From an uncultured Collinsella sp. (GTDB lineage: Bacteria > Actinomycetota > Coriobacteriia > Coriobacteriales > Coriobacteriaceae): a DNA stretch of 64,000 nucleotides. Positions 1 through 7,054 of the stretch are shown piece by piece. The position numbers and the translations under genes were made by a program. The stretch lies in the NCBI GenBank assembly GCA_902479075.1, contig CABSNK010000002.1, positions 93,545-157,544 on the forward strand, written 5' to 3'. Within the stretch, counting starts at the first letter, position 1. Every line of letters begins with the position of its first letter. The notes under the pieces were generated by a model that was given only the letters and a program-made list of their open reading frames with translations, was not told where the DNA came from and searched no databases.

Positions 1-1
1 T

Positions 2-505
2 GCGGGCCTGCTCATTTTGCCGGCGATTGCCTGCAACGCCGTGACCTCGATTGTGGGCGGACGCGTGATGGACGCCCGTGGTGCATGGCCGCTGCTGCCG
101 GTCGGCTTTGCCCTGATTGCCGTGGGGCAGACTGCAATCTCGATGACGGCGGCAAGCATGAACATCGGCGTTGTCGTGGCACTGACCGTTGCAGTGTATG
201 CCGGAGTCGGTTTGGTGCTGAGCCCCTCGCAGACGGCCGGCTTGGAGACGCTGCCTGCCGCTGAACATCCTCACGGAACGGCATTACTCAACACGTGGAA
301 CATGATTGCCGCATCGTTTGGCCCGTCGCTGTTTATCGGCCTGCTCTCGAGTTCTGCGGCGACTGCCGGCGCGGCTGGCGCTGCGACCGACGTTGCCCAG
401 GCGATTGGATTTGCAACTGCCGTGCGTGTGGCGGCTGTGATTGCCGTGGTCGGGTTCGCGACGTCGCTGGTGTACGCTCGTCGCGAGTCGCACATGTCGC
501 ATTAA
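2..505 (+). CDS. MFS drug-efflux-type transporter, C-terminal fragment
   Basis: The reading frame is open from the first bases of the window, so the start lies upstream; about 167 C-terminal residues are present. They are strongly hydrophobic with three to four membrane segments. Early in the fragment is a motif-A-like loop (GGRVMDARGAWP) and later a segment (LPAAEHPHGTALLNTW, then SFGPSLFIGLL) of the kind seen in the second half of DHA2/EmrB-type 14-helix proton-driven exporters. The protein ends in a short basic cytoplasmic tail (ARRESHMSH). The substrate cannot be told from this fragment; members export antibiotics, dyes or metabolites across the cytoplasmic membrane. No clear hairpin terminator follows before the next gene. 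Confidence 0.8.
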   Translation, partial: AGLLILPAIACNAVTSIVGGRVMDARGAWPLLPVGFALIAVGQTAISMTAASMNIGVVVALTVAVYAGVGLVLSPSQTAGLETLPAAEHPHGTALLNTWNMIAASFGPSLFIGLLSSSAATAGAAGAATDVAQAIGFATAVRVAAVIAVVGFATSLVYARRESHMSH

Positions 506-657
506 TGTGTGCACATAGATTCTGCAGCTAGATTGGATGGCGACACCATAAACTAATGGACGTTTTGCCGAGAGGCATGAATGTTTAAAGCGCAAAGAGT
601 GCGCGACGGGCCCCGCGAATGGGGCGATGATGCCCGAGAGGGCCAAGAAGGAGTCTC

Positions 658-1560
658 ATGTCCGAGAACGAAGAGATTATGAACGAGACCGAGAACGAGA
701 CCATGGCTGCCGAGGTCGAGGCAGTCGAGACCGTGGAGACCGAAGCTGCCGAGGTTGAGGCTGCTGACGAGGTTTCCGCCGAGGAGGAGGCCGAGGTTGT
801 CGAGGCCGCCGCTGATTACGATGACGAAGAGCTGATGGACAAGATGCAGAAGGCCGCCCGCCTGCTGCGTAGCCGTCGCTTTGCTATTTCCAAGGAGGAG
901 GAGGCCAAGGCCGAGCGTATGGCGAACATCGAGCGCGCCATCAAGCTTCTTGACCTCAAGCCCAAGATGGAGCAGAAGGAAATGTCTGACCTGCTGGGCA
1001 TGCGCCTTCGTGAGCTCGATGGTCTGATGGCCGAGGCCGAGGCTGCCGATCTGGTCGGCCGCATCGACGACGCCGAGGGCGATATGCGCAAGATCGTCGT
1101 CTTCGCTGCCGAGGATGCCGCTGAGGGCCTGGTCGAGCTTGCCAACAAGAAGGAGAAGCTCCTGCCCGAGCTTTCTTATGAGGAGGCCACCGAGCTGATG
1201 GCCGCTCTCGATAAGGTTATCGCTCCGCTCGTCGCCATGGGCCTGGACGAGGACCGCGGTCCTCGTGGCGGCCGTGACGACCGCGGCGGCCGCGGCGGCG
1301 ACCGTGGCGGTCGCGGCGGCTTTGGCGATCGCGGTGGCCGTGGCGGTGACCGCGGCGGTCGCGGTGGCGATCGCGGTGGCCGTGGCGGCTTTGGTGACCG
1401 TGGCGGCGACCGTGGCGGTCGCGGCGGCTTTGGCGGCAACCGTGGTGGCTATGGCGACCGCGGTGGCAACCGTGGCGGCTTTGGCGGCAACCGTGGTAAC
1501 GACCGCGGCGGCGACCGTGGCGGCCGCAACGGCGGTGGCTTCCGCGGCAACCGTTTTTAG
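658..1560 (+). CDS. acidic, winged-helix-like protein with C-terminal RGG-box tail
   Basis: 300 residues with three visible parts. Residues 1 to about 60 are extremely Glu-rich; about 65-195 is a charged alpha/beta or helical domain (KAARLLRSRRFAISKEEE onward) that looks like a winged-helix fold to me, but I do not recognise a named family; from about 200 to the end is Gly/Arg/Asp repeat sequence with about 19 RGG triplets interrupted by FGD, FGGN and YGD. RGG boxes bind RNA or structured nucleic acid in other proteins, so a nucleic-acid-binding role is an inference. The ATG at 658 has a good AAGGAG site. The stop codon abuts the structured repeat element. Opposite-strand reading frames here are by-products of the repeat. 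Confidence 0.85.
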   Translation: MSENEEIMNETENETMAAEVEAVETVETEAAEVEAADEVSAEEEAEVVEAAADYDDEELMDKMQKAARLLRSRRFAISKEEEAKAERMANIERAIKLLDLKPKMEQKEMSDLLGMRLRELDGLMAEAEAADLVGRIDDAEGDMRKIVVFAAEDAAEGLVELANKKEKLLPELSYEEATELMAALDKVIAPLVAMGLDEDRGPRGGRDDRGGRGGDRGGRGGFGDRGGRGGDRGGRGGDRGGRGGFGDRGGDRGGRGGFGGNRGGYGDRGGNRGGFGGNRGNDRGGDRGGRNGGGFRGNRF

Positions 1561-1732
1561 TTACGGCGTTTTACCAAACGCCGTAACCACTTGACGCTGC
1601 AAACCCGTCAGAGCGGCAATCTGCCTTTCAACTTCGGCGGCATGATCAAAAGATCAATGCCGCCTCGTTTCAAGGCACCTTGCTCGCTCTGGCGGGTTTT
1701 CGCTGTCGGTACCACAACATCGGCGTTGTCGA
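1560..1732 (+). ncRNA. structured repeat element, copy A, conserved core
   Basis: Begins on the last base of the upstream stop codon. Predicted pairing by eye: P1 1560-1571 with 1576-1587 (12 perfect pairs, 4-nt loop); P2 1601-1615 with 1685-1699 (15 pairs, one T-G wobble); P3 1622-1627 with 1672-1677; P4 1636-1647 with 1652-1664 (12 pairs, one bulged A). A second copy at 54304-54476 aligns without gaps over 170 nt with about 14 differences, and differences in P2 and P4 keep pairing. Transcription is not shown, so RNA is an inference; the alternative is a non-autonomous DNA element. I do not recognise a named RNA family. Confidence 0.55.
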
Positions 1733-1763
1733 AGTAGTCATTGGGGACGTTCTTAAATGACTA

Positions 1764-1845
1764 CATAGCATGAGAGTGGATAATCTCCCGGTTTGAGTCT
1801 GCATTCGAGCTCAAAGTGGGAGATTATCCACTCTCATTTGCTATG
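1764..1845. repeat. long inverted repeat (hairpin), variable part of element copy A
   Basis: A 20-nt perfect inverted repeat (1770-1789 with 1818-1837) is extended outside by 6 pairs (1764-1769 with 1840-1845, 2-nt bulge) and inside by 6 pairs (1792-1797 with 1810-1815). Together they give about 32 pairs around a 12-nt loop. The arms have no sequence relation to the hairpin that follows copy B. It lies between the RGG gene and the end of pdxT, so it could also stop transcription from both sides, though there is no T-run. Confidence 0.85.
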
Positions 1846-1877
1846 CGTCCGAAAATCCACGCTCGTTTGTTTTCTCC

Positions 1878-2465
1878 CTACATTTGGAGGAAGAGCTCGT
1901 GGAGGCGGGCGTCGTCGTCGAGCTCGGGGTGGAAGGTGACACCGAGCTGGTTGTCTTGACGGGCGGCGACGATGCGCCCGTCGACTTTCGCTAAGGCCTT
2001 GGCGTCGCCGTGGACCTCGACGATGCGGGGCGCGCGGATAAACGTCAGCGGCACTTCACCGTCGATGCCGGCTACCTGCCCCTTGGTTCGAAAGCTGCCG
2101 AGCTGCCTGCCGTAGGCATTGCGCTCGACAAGTACATCCATGGTTGCCAAACGCGGCGTGCCCTTATCGTCATGGGCGGCAAGGTCGTGAGCCAGCAGAA
2201 TCAGGCCGGCGCAGGTGCCCAGGACGGGCATGCCTTCAGCGATACGGGCACGAAGCTCCTCGAGCATGCCCAACTCATCAAGCAGCTTCCCTTGAACGGT
2301 AGACTCGCCGCCGGGAAGTACTAGACGGTCAAAGTCCTGCTGCAAATCGGCCGCCTGCCTCAGCTCAATACAACGTGCGCCAAGCTCGGATAGTCTTGCC
2401 TCGTGCTCGGCAAAAGCGCCTTGGACCGCCAGCACGGCGACCGTCTGGTCTGCATAATCGCTCAT
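1878..2465 (-). CDS. pdxT: pyridoxal 5'-phosphate synthase glutaminase subunit PdxT
   Basis: 195 residues, the usual PdxT length. It is a class-I-like glutamine amidotransferase that hydrolyses glutamine and channels ammonia to PdxS for ribose-5-phosphate-dependent PLP synthesis. The family signatures are present: LPGGEST (about residues 50-56), the nucleophile in GTCAGL (Cys85 by count) and the His/Glu pair in FHPEL (His179, Glu181). It lies 20 nt after pdxS on the same strand, so the two are co-transcribed as pdxST. The divergent MocR-type gene on the other side of pdxS is the expected regulator. Confidence 0.97.
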   Translation of the reverse strand: MSDYADQTVAVLAVQGAFAEHEARLSELGARCIELRQAADLQQDFDRLVLPGGESTVQGKLLDELGMLEELRARIAEGMPVLGTCAGLILLAHDLAAHDDKGTPRLATMDVLVERNAYGRQLGSFRTKGQVAGIDGEVPLTFIRAPRIVEVHGDAKALAKVDGRIVAARQDNQLGVTFHPELDDDARLHELFLQM

Positions 2466-2485
2466 GTGCGATCCTTTCTGCCGGA

Positions 2486-3376
2486 CTAGCGCCCGCGCTC
2501 CTCCATGATGATCTCGATCTCGTCGGCGTTGATGCCCACCATGGCCTCGCCCAGGTCCTCCGAAAGCTCAGCGATGAGCTTGGCATCGGTGAAGTTTGCC
2601 ACGGCCTTGACGATGGCGACTGCGCGCTTGGCGGGGTCGCCGCTCTTAAAGATGCCCGAGCCCACAAAGACGCCTTCGGCGCCCAGCTGCATCATCAGCG
2701 CGGCGTCGGCGGGGGTCGCTACGCCGCCGGCGGCAAAGTTCACGACGGGAAGCTTACCCGTGGCATGGACCTCGCGCACCAGCTCGACCGGAACCTGCAG
2801 TTGCTTGGCTGCCTCAAAGAGCTCGTCGTCGCGCAGGGCAACAACGTCGCGGATCTGCTTTTGGATCTTGCGCATATGGCGCACAGCCTGGACGACGTCG
2901 CCCGTGCCCGGCTCGCCCTTGGTGCGAATCATCGTGGCACCCTCGGCAACACGGCGCAACGCCTCGCCCAGATCGCGGGCGCCGCAGACAAACGGGACGT
3001 CAAACTGGGTCTTGTCGATGTGGTAGACATCGTCGGCGGGGGAGAGAACCTCGGACTCATCGATGTAGTCGATCTCGATAGCCTGAAGGACCTGAGCCTC
3101 GACGATATGACCGATGCGGCACTTGGCCATGACGGGGATGGAGACGGCCTCCTGGATGCCCTTGATCATCTTGGGGTCACTCATGCGCGAGACGCCGCCT
3201 GCGGCACGGATATCGGCCGGGATGCGCTCGAGTGCCATGACGGCGCAGGCGCCTGCCTCTTCGGCGATGCGCGCCTGCTCGGGCGTGGTGACGTCCATGA
3301 TGACGCCGCCCTTGAGCATCTGCGCGAGCTCGCGATTGAGTTTGACGCGATCGGCCTTGCTGGTCTGTTCTGCCAT
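2486..3376 (-). CDS. pdxS: pyridoxal 5'-phosphate synthase lyase subunit PdxS
   Basis: 296 residues, TIM-barrel PLP synthase that condenses ribose 5-phosphate, glyceraldehyde 3-phosphate and ammonia. The two catalytic lysines are in expected places (VMAKCRIGH, Lys85, and IRTKGEPGTG, Lys153 by count), and the phosphate-binding glycines AAGGVATPADAA and VGSGIFKSG are intact. The ATG at 3376 follows a GGGAG site; a longer frame to 3418 lacks one. First gene of pdxST, divergent from pdxR with 145 nt between the starts. Confidence 0.98.
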   Translation of the reverse strand: MAEQTSKADRVKLNRELAQMLKGGVIMDVTTPEQARIAEEAGACAVMALERIPADIRAAGGVSRMSDPKMIKGIQEAVSIPVMAKCRIGHIVEAQVLQAIEIDYIDESEVLSPADDVYHIDKTQFDVPFVCGARDLGEALRRVAEGATMIRTKGEPGTGDVVQAVRHMRKIQKQIRDVVALRDDELFEAAKQLQVPVELVREVHATGKLPVVNFAAGGVATPADAALMMQLGAEGVFVGSGIFKSGDPAKRAVAIVKAVANFTDAKLIAELSEDLGEAMVGINADEIEIIMEERGR

Positions 3377-3468
3377 GGTTGCTCCCTTGGTTGGCATGTG
3401 CATTGCTTGACGGAACATCCTATCGGGGAGCTGCGTATGGCGAAATACTCAGTTTTCGAGATAATAAC

Positions 3469-3510
3469 AAGGTCAGACTAATACCAGATTGAACAGCTCG
3501 ATAAGGTCAG
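3469..3510 (+). promoter_or_regulatory. direct repeat, candidate PdxR operator
   Basis: The octamer AAGGTCAG occurs at 3469-3476 and again at 3503-3510, 34 nt start to start, in the divergent pdxS/pdxR spacer. MocR-type PdxR proteins of other Gram-positive bacteria bind directly repeated sites in this position. The second copy overlaps the likely ribosome-binding region of pdxR, which would allow autorepression. Function is inferred from place and spacing only. Confidence 0.4.
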
Positions 3511-3521
3511 GTGGCAAACTC

Positions 3522-4937
3522 ATGCTTGACTACAATTTTGAAAAACGCGGCGAGGCATCGCTCTACGAGTATGTTTACCAGCAAATTCGAGATGATATCG
3601 TTGCTGGACGCATTGCGGCGGGGGAGCATTTGCCGTCTAAGCGCGCCTTTGCCAGTCATCTGGGAATCAGTGTCATTACCATCGAGAATGCATATAGCCA
3701 GTTACTTGCCGAGGGCTATATTTGCTCAATGCCGCGTCGTGGCTACTACGCTTGCGAGCTTCCGGATGCACCGGTTTTGCCTTCGGTTGCGGAGGGCATC
3801 GACCGAGATGCCGTCTCTGTGGGTCCCAGCGCGCATGATGTCAACGGACAGGTTGAGCTGTTCGATGCTCTTTCTCCTTCCGCTTTGGAGGCGGCGCAGC
3901 TTTGGCAAAGCGCGCTACGTGCGACGCTGGCATCCGAAGATGAACGCGAAATCTTTTCGACCGCGCCGGCACAGGGCACCGCTCGGCTACGACGTGCAAT
4001 TGCTCACCATCTGCGCGGGACAAGGGGTATGAATGTCGACCCCGACAACATCGTTATTGGTGCGGGCGCCCAGCTGCTCGATACCATGTTGGTTCAGCTG
4101 CTTGGAGCCGACAAGGTGTATGCCGTTGAGGACCCGGGCTATTTACGCCTGACGCGCATCTATCAGGCTATGGGCTGCAAAGTTCGACATATCCCGTTGG
4201 ATGATGAGGGCGTGGACTTGAGCACTTTGCAGAAAAGCGGGACCGATGTCCTTCACCTGATGCCGTCCCATCAGTATCCGACCGGCCTTGTGACGAGCAT
4301 TGCGCGTCGCTACGCGCTGCTCAGCTGGGCAGCCGAGCGACCAGGTCGGTATCTCATCGAAGATGACTTTGATTGTGAGTTTCGCCTTGCCGGCAAACCG
4401 ATTCCCGCGCTCGCGTCAATCGATGCCGCTCAGTCGGTTATCTACACCAACACGTTTTCGAAGAGCCTGTCATCGGCGTTGCGTCTAGCGTACATGGTGC
4501 TGCCCGACGAGCTAATGGAGCGGTTTAGGCACAACCTTGGTTTTTACGCCTCGTCGGTGAGCTCTGTTGACCAGGTCGCTTTGGCGCGTTTGCTGGAATC
4601 GGGTGATTACGAGCGGCATGTGAACCGCGTGCGCGTGCGTGCTCGCGAGGCGCGCGTTGGCCTGGCGGCGCTTGTGCGGAAGGCATTTCCGGCAGGGGAG
4701 GTTTCGATCGAGCATGCGGACGCGGGCCTTTACTGCACCGTTGCCCTGTCCGAGGACGGAGCGGGGAAGAGTTTCGCGAAGGCTCTTGCTGACGCTCGTA
4801 TTTCCTATGTCAACATCGCCGATTGCCTGTGGACGGGTGATCGGGCATCGACTAAGAACGCTCCATCTCGCGTCCTCATACAATACGACGACCTGAGCCC
4901 TCAGTCGCTCATCGCTCTTCAAGAGCAGCTGCAATAA
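3522..4937 (+). CDS. pdxR: MocR-family PLP-dependent transcriptional regulator PdxR
   Basis: 471 residues: an N-terminal GntR-type winged helix (about 10-80, with LPSKRAFASHLGIS and a recognition helix VITIENAYSQL) joined to a fold-type-I aminotransferase-like domain. The PLP Schiff-base lysine is in NTFSKSLSS (Lys314 by count from this start); EDDFDCEF is the conserved cofactor-binding stretch. MocR proteins of this context activate pdxST when PLP is low and repress themselves when PLP binds. The start at 3522 is preceded by AGGTGG; a TTG at 3489 is less likely. Divergent from pdxST, and closed by a convergent terminator shared with the rubrerythrin gene. Confidence 0.9.
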   Translation: MLDYNFEKRGEASLYEYVYQQIRDDIVAGRIAAGEHLPSKRAFASHLGISVITIENAYSQLLAEGYICSMPRRGYYACELPDAPVLPSVAEGIDRDAVSVGPSAHDVNGQVELFDALSPSALEAAQLWQSALRATLASEDEREIFSTAPAQGTARLRRAIAHHLRGTRGMNVDPDNIVIGAGAQLLDTMLVQLLGADKVYAVEDPGYLRLTRIYQAMGCKVRHIPLDDEGVDLSTLQKSGTDVLHLMPSHQYPTGLVTSIARRYALLSWAAERPGRYLIEDDFDCEFRLAGKPIPALASIDAAQSVIYTNTFSKSLSSALRLAYMVLPDELMERFRHNLGFYASSVSSVDQVALARLLESGDYERHVNRVRVRAREARVGLAALVRKAFPAGEVSIEHADAGLYCTVALSEDGAGKSFAKALADARISYVNIADCLWTGDRASTKNAPSRVLIQYDDLSPQSLIALQEQLQ

Positions 4938-4948
4938 GCCCACGAAAA

Positions 4949-4974
4949 AGGCCCGAACCATGCGGTCCGGGCCT
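4949..4974 (-). terminator. intrinsic terminator of the rubrerythrin gene
   Basis: Seven-pair GC stem AGGCCCG/CGGGCCT around a 12-nt loop. Read on the minus strand it is followed by five T residues (4948-4944). It lies between convergent pdxR and rubrerythrin genes. Confidence 0.8.
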
Positions 4975-5008
4975 CATCGAGCTAGAGGTTATGTCTCAGG
5001 CGGTTGGC

Positions 5009-5569
5009 TTAGCCAAAGTAGCGCTTGAGCAGGCCGGCGAAAGCCTTGCCGTGGCGGGCCTCGTCGCGAGCCATCTCGTGCACGGTGTCATGGATGGCAT
5101 CGAGGCCAGCGGCCTTGGCGCGCTTAGCAAGATCGGTCTTGCCGGCGGTGGCGCCGTTCTCGGCCTCAACGCGCATCTCGAGGTTCTTCTTGGTGGAGTC
5201 GGTCACGACCTCGCCCAGGAGCTCAGCGAACTTGGCGGCATGCTCCGCCTCCTCGTGGGCAGCCTTCTCCCAGTACAGGCCGATCTCGGGATAGCCCTCG
5301 CGATGAGCGACACGAGCCATGGCCAGGTACATACCGACCTCAGAGCACTCGCCCTCAAAGTTAGCGCGCAGGTCGGCAACGATGTCCTCGGAGACGCCCT
5401 CCATCTTGGCGACGCCCACGACGTGCTCGGCAGCCCACTCGAGCTGGCCCTCCTCCTGCTTCAGGAAACGAGAACCGGGAACGCCGCACTGGGGGCACTT
5501 AAAATCCTCGGGCAGCTGGTCGCCGTCGAACTCTTCCACATAACCGCAAACGGGGCAAACAAACTTCAT
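5009..5569 (-). CDS. reverse rubrerythrin (rubredoxin domain first)
   Basis: 186 residues. A rubredoxin-like iron site is at the N-terminus (CPVCG, residues 5-9, and CPQCG about 25-29) followed by a rubrerythrin four-helix di-iron domain with the ExxH-type ligands (EVGMYLAMARVAHREG, EEAEHAAKF, DEARHGKAF). Classical rubrerythrins carry the rubredoxin domain last, so this is the reverse type found in anaerobes. Such proteins reduce hydrogen peroxide to water in the cytoplasm with electrons from NADH via rubredoxin partners. The start at 5569 has an AAGGAT site. The upstream spacer is AT-rich (about 5690-5750 on the plus strand), likely holding its promoter; I could not assign a PerR box. Confidence 0.93.
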   Translation of the reverse strand: MKFVCPVCGYVEEFDGDQLPEDFKCPQCGVPGSRFLKQEEGQLEWAAEHVVGVAKMEGVSEDIVADLRANFEGECSEVGMYLAMARVAHREGYPEIGLYWEKAAHEEAEHAAKFAELLGEVVTDSTKKNLEMRVEAENGATAGKTDLAKRAKAAGLDAIHDTVHEMARDEARHGKAFAGLLKRYFG

Positions 5570-5791
5570 GATTCGATCCTTTCGATCGATGGCGATTGCG
5601 CGCTCGTCCGGTCCCGTAAGGGCCCTCTCCGGACGTGCGTCTTGACGAGTTCTATTATCCATAAATGCGACCAAATGTGAAGCCTATTAGGAATGATTTT
5701 TAATAAAACAATTTTGAGATATGAAGATGTTGATTGATTAACGATTGGCGGGCCGTCTGCGATCTCCGCTGAGTACAATCGGTCGAGCAAA

Positions 5792-5807
5792 TGTTGACCT
5801 ATCAACA
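5792..5807 (+). promoter_or_regulatory. palindrome upstream of alcohol dehydrogenase
   Basis: Six-base inverted repeat TGTTGA with a 4-nt spacer and TCAACA, ending 18 nt before the dehydrogenase start and just before its AAGGGAG site. A possible -10 (TACAAT, 5774-5779) lies just upstream. The position fits a repressor operator; it does not match a Rex consensus well. Confidence 0.4.
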
Positions 5808-5825
5808 AATAAGGGAGTTTCCTTT

Positions 5826-7046
5826 ATGCATCTAGCCAGTCGTGCCTGGTGCCGAACATATCAGACGGTTTTTCGCATTGCATTGCCGATCCTGCCCTAT
5901 ACCGAGCCGCGCATTTTGGAGCATGCCGAGGATGTGCCCGCGGTGCTTCAAAAGCGCTCGATCCAGAAGGTCCTTATCGTGACAGACCCTGGTATTGCAC
6001 GTTTGGGGCTCACGGCATCACTCGAGCGTGCGCTTACGGCTCAGGGGATTGGCGTTACGGTCTATGCCGAAACGCGTGCGAACCCCACGGTCTCAAACGT
6101 GGAGGAAGCGGCGTCCCTGTATCGAGAGAGCGCCTGCCAGGCCATTATCGGCTTTGGCGGTGGCTCGGCCATGGACTGTGCCAAGGGCGTGGGAGCACGT
6201 ATCGCGCAGCCAAACAAGCCCATCAACAAGATGCGCGGCCTGCTGCGGATTCATCGTCGCCTGCCGCTGCTCATTGCCGTTCCCACCACGGCAGGCACGG
6301 GAAGCGAGGTCACGCTTGCGGCGGTAATTACCGATGGCGAGACGCACTACAAGTACCCCATTAACGACTTTGTACTTATCCCGCGCTTTGCGGTGCACGA
6401 CCCCGAGTTTACGCGTGGCCTGCCCGCCTCCATTACGGGGCAGACGGGCATGGACGCCCTGACGCATGCCGTCGAGGCCTTTATCGGGCTAAGCACTACG
6501 CCCTATACGCGCAAGATGGCGCGACAGGCGGTGCAGCTCATCCACGACAATTTGCTCGAGGCCTATGAACATGGCGACGACATGCGTGCGCGTCGCAACA
6601 TGCTTTCGGCGGCGTATAAGGCGGGTGTTGCCTTTACGCGCTCCTATGTTGGATACGTTCATGCCATCGCACACAGCCTGGGCGGGCGTTACGGGATTCC
6701 GCACGGCTTGGCCAACGCCATCATCCTGCCGCATATGCTTCGCGCCTATGGCGAAACTGCTGCTCCTAAGCTCGCCGATCTCGCCCGCATGGCCGGTATC
6801 GCGCCGGCTAACGCGCAGGACAGCCTGGCGGCCGAGGCCTTTATCGATTGGGTCGATCGAATGAACGCCGCCCTGGGAATCCCCAAATACGTCTCGGGTA
6901 TTCGCCGCTCCGATATTCCGCAAATGGCGGCCCATGCCGATGCCGAGGCCAATCCGCTATACCCCGTTCCACTTTTGATGGACCGCCTGGAGCTCGAGCA
7001 TATGTACGAAGTTGTTGCAGGTGGTATGTTTGAGGACGAGAACTAG
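5826..7046 (+). CDS. iron-containing alcohol dehydrogenase
   Basis: 406 residues of the group III metal-dependent alcohol dehydrogenase family. Visible are the NAD-binding glycine motif GFGGGSAMDCAKG, the PTTAGTGSEVT loop and metal-ligand region with TGMDALTHAVEAF and the histidines in HAIAHSLGGRYGIPHG. Enzymes of this family interconvert aldehydes (or ketones) and alcohols with NAD(P)H, often as butanol or propanediol-type dehydrogenases; the exact substrate is unknown. The ATG at 5826 follows AAGGGAG. The next gene, an aldehyde dehydrogenase, starts 8 nt downstream, so the two form an operon that would link an acid or acyl level to an alcohol. Confidence 0.93.
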   Translation: MHLASRAWCRTYQTVFRIALPILPYTEPRILEHAEDVPAVLQKRSIQKVLIVTDPGIARLGLTASLERALTAQGIGVTVYAETRANPTVSNVEEAASLYRESACQAIIGFGGGSAMDCAKGVGARIAQPNKPINKMRGLLRIHRRLPLLIAVPTTAGTGSEVTLAAVITDGETHYKYPINDFVLIPRFAVHDPEFTRGLPASITGQTGMDALTHAVEAFIGLSTTPYTRKMARQAVQLIHDNLLEAYEHGDDMRARRNMLSAAYKAGVAFTRSYVGYVHAIAHSLGGRYGIPHGLANAIILPHMLRAYGETAAPKLADLARMAGIAPANAQDSLAAEAFIDWVDRMNAALGIPKYVSGIRRSDIPQMAAHADAEANPLYPVPLLMDRLELEHMYEVVAGGMFEDEN

Positions 7047-7054
7047 GAGGGTCC

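Noticed and set aside
1176..1439. Pro/Arg-rich frame opposite the RGG repeat
   Set aside because: A necessary by-product of the GC-rich tandem repeats in the RGG tail.
1176..1560. CRISPR-like periodicity
   Set aside because: The repeat is coding RGG sequence without unique spacers.
1265..1594. Ala/Val-rich alternative frame across the RGG region
   Set aside because: Low-complexity repeat translation without a ribosome site.
1560..1845. Retron-like interpretation of the composite element
   Set aside because: No reverse transcriptase, no msr branching G context that I can define, and none of the neighbours fit; kept only as an analogy.
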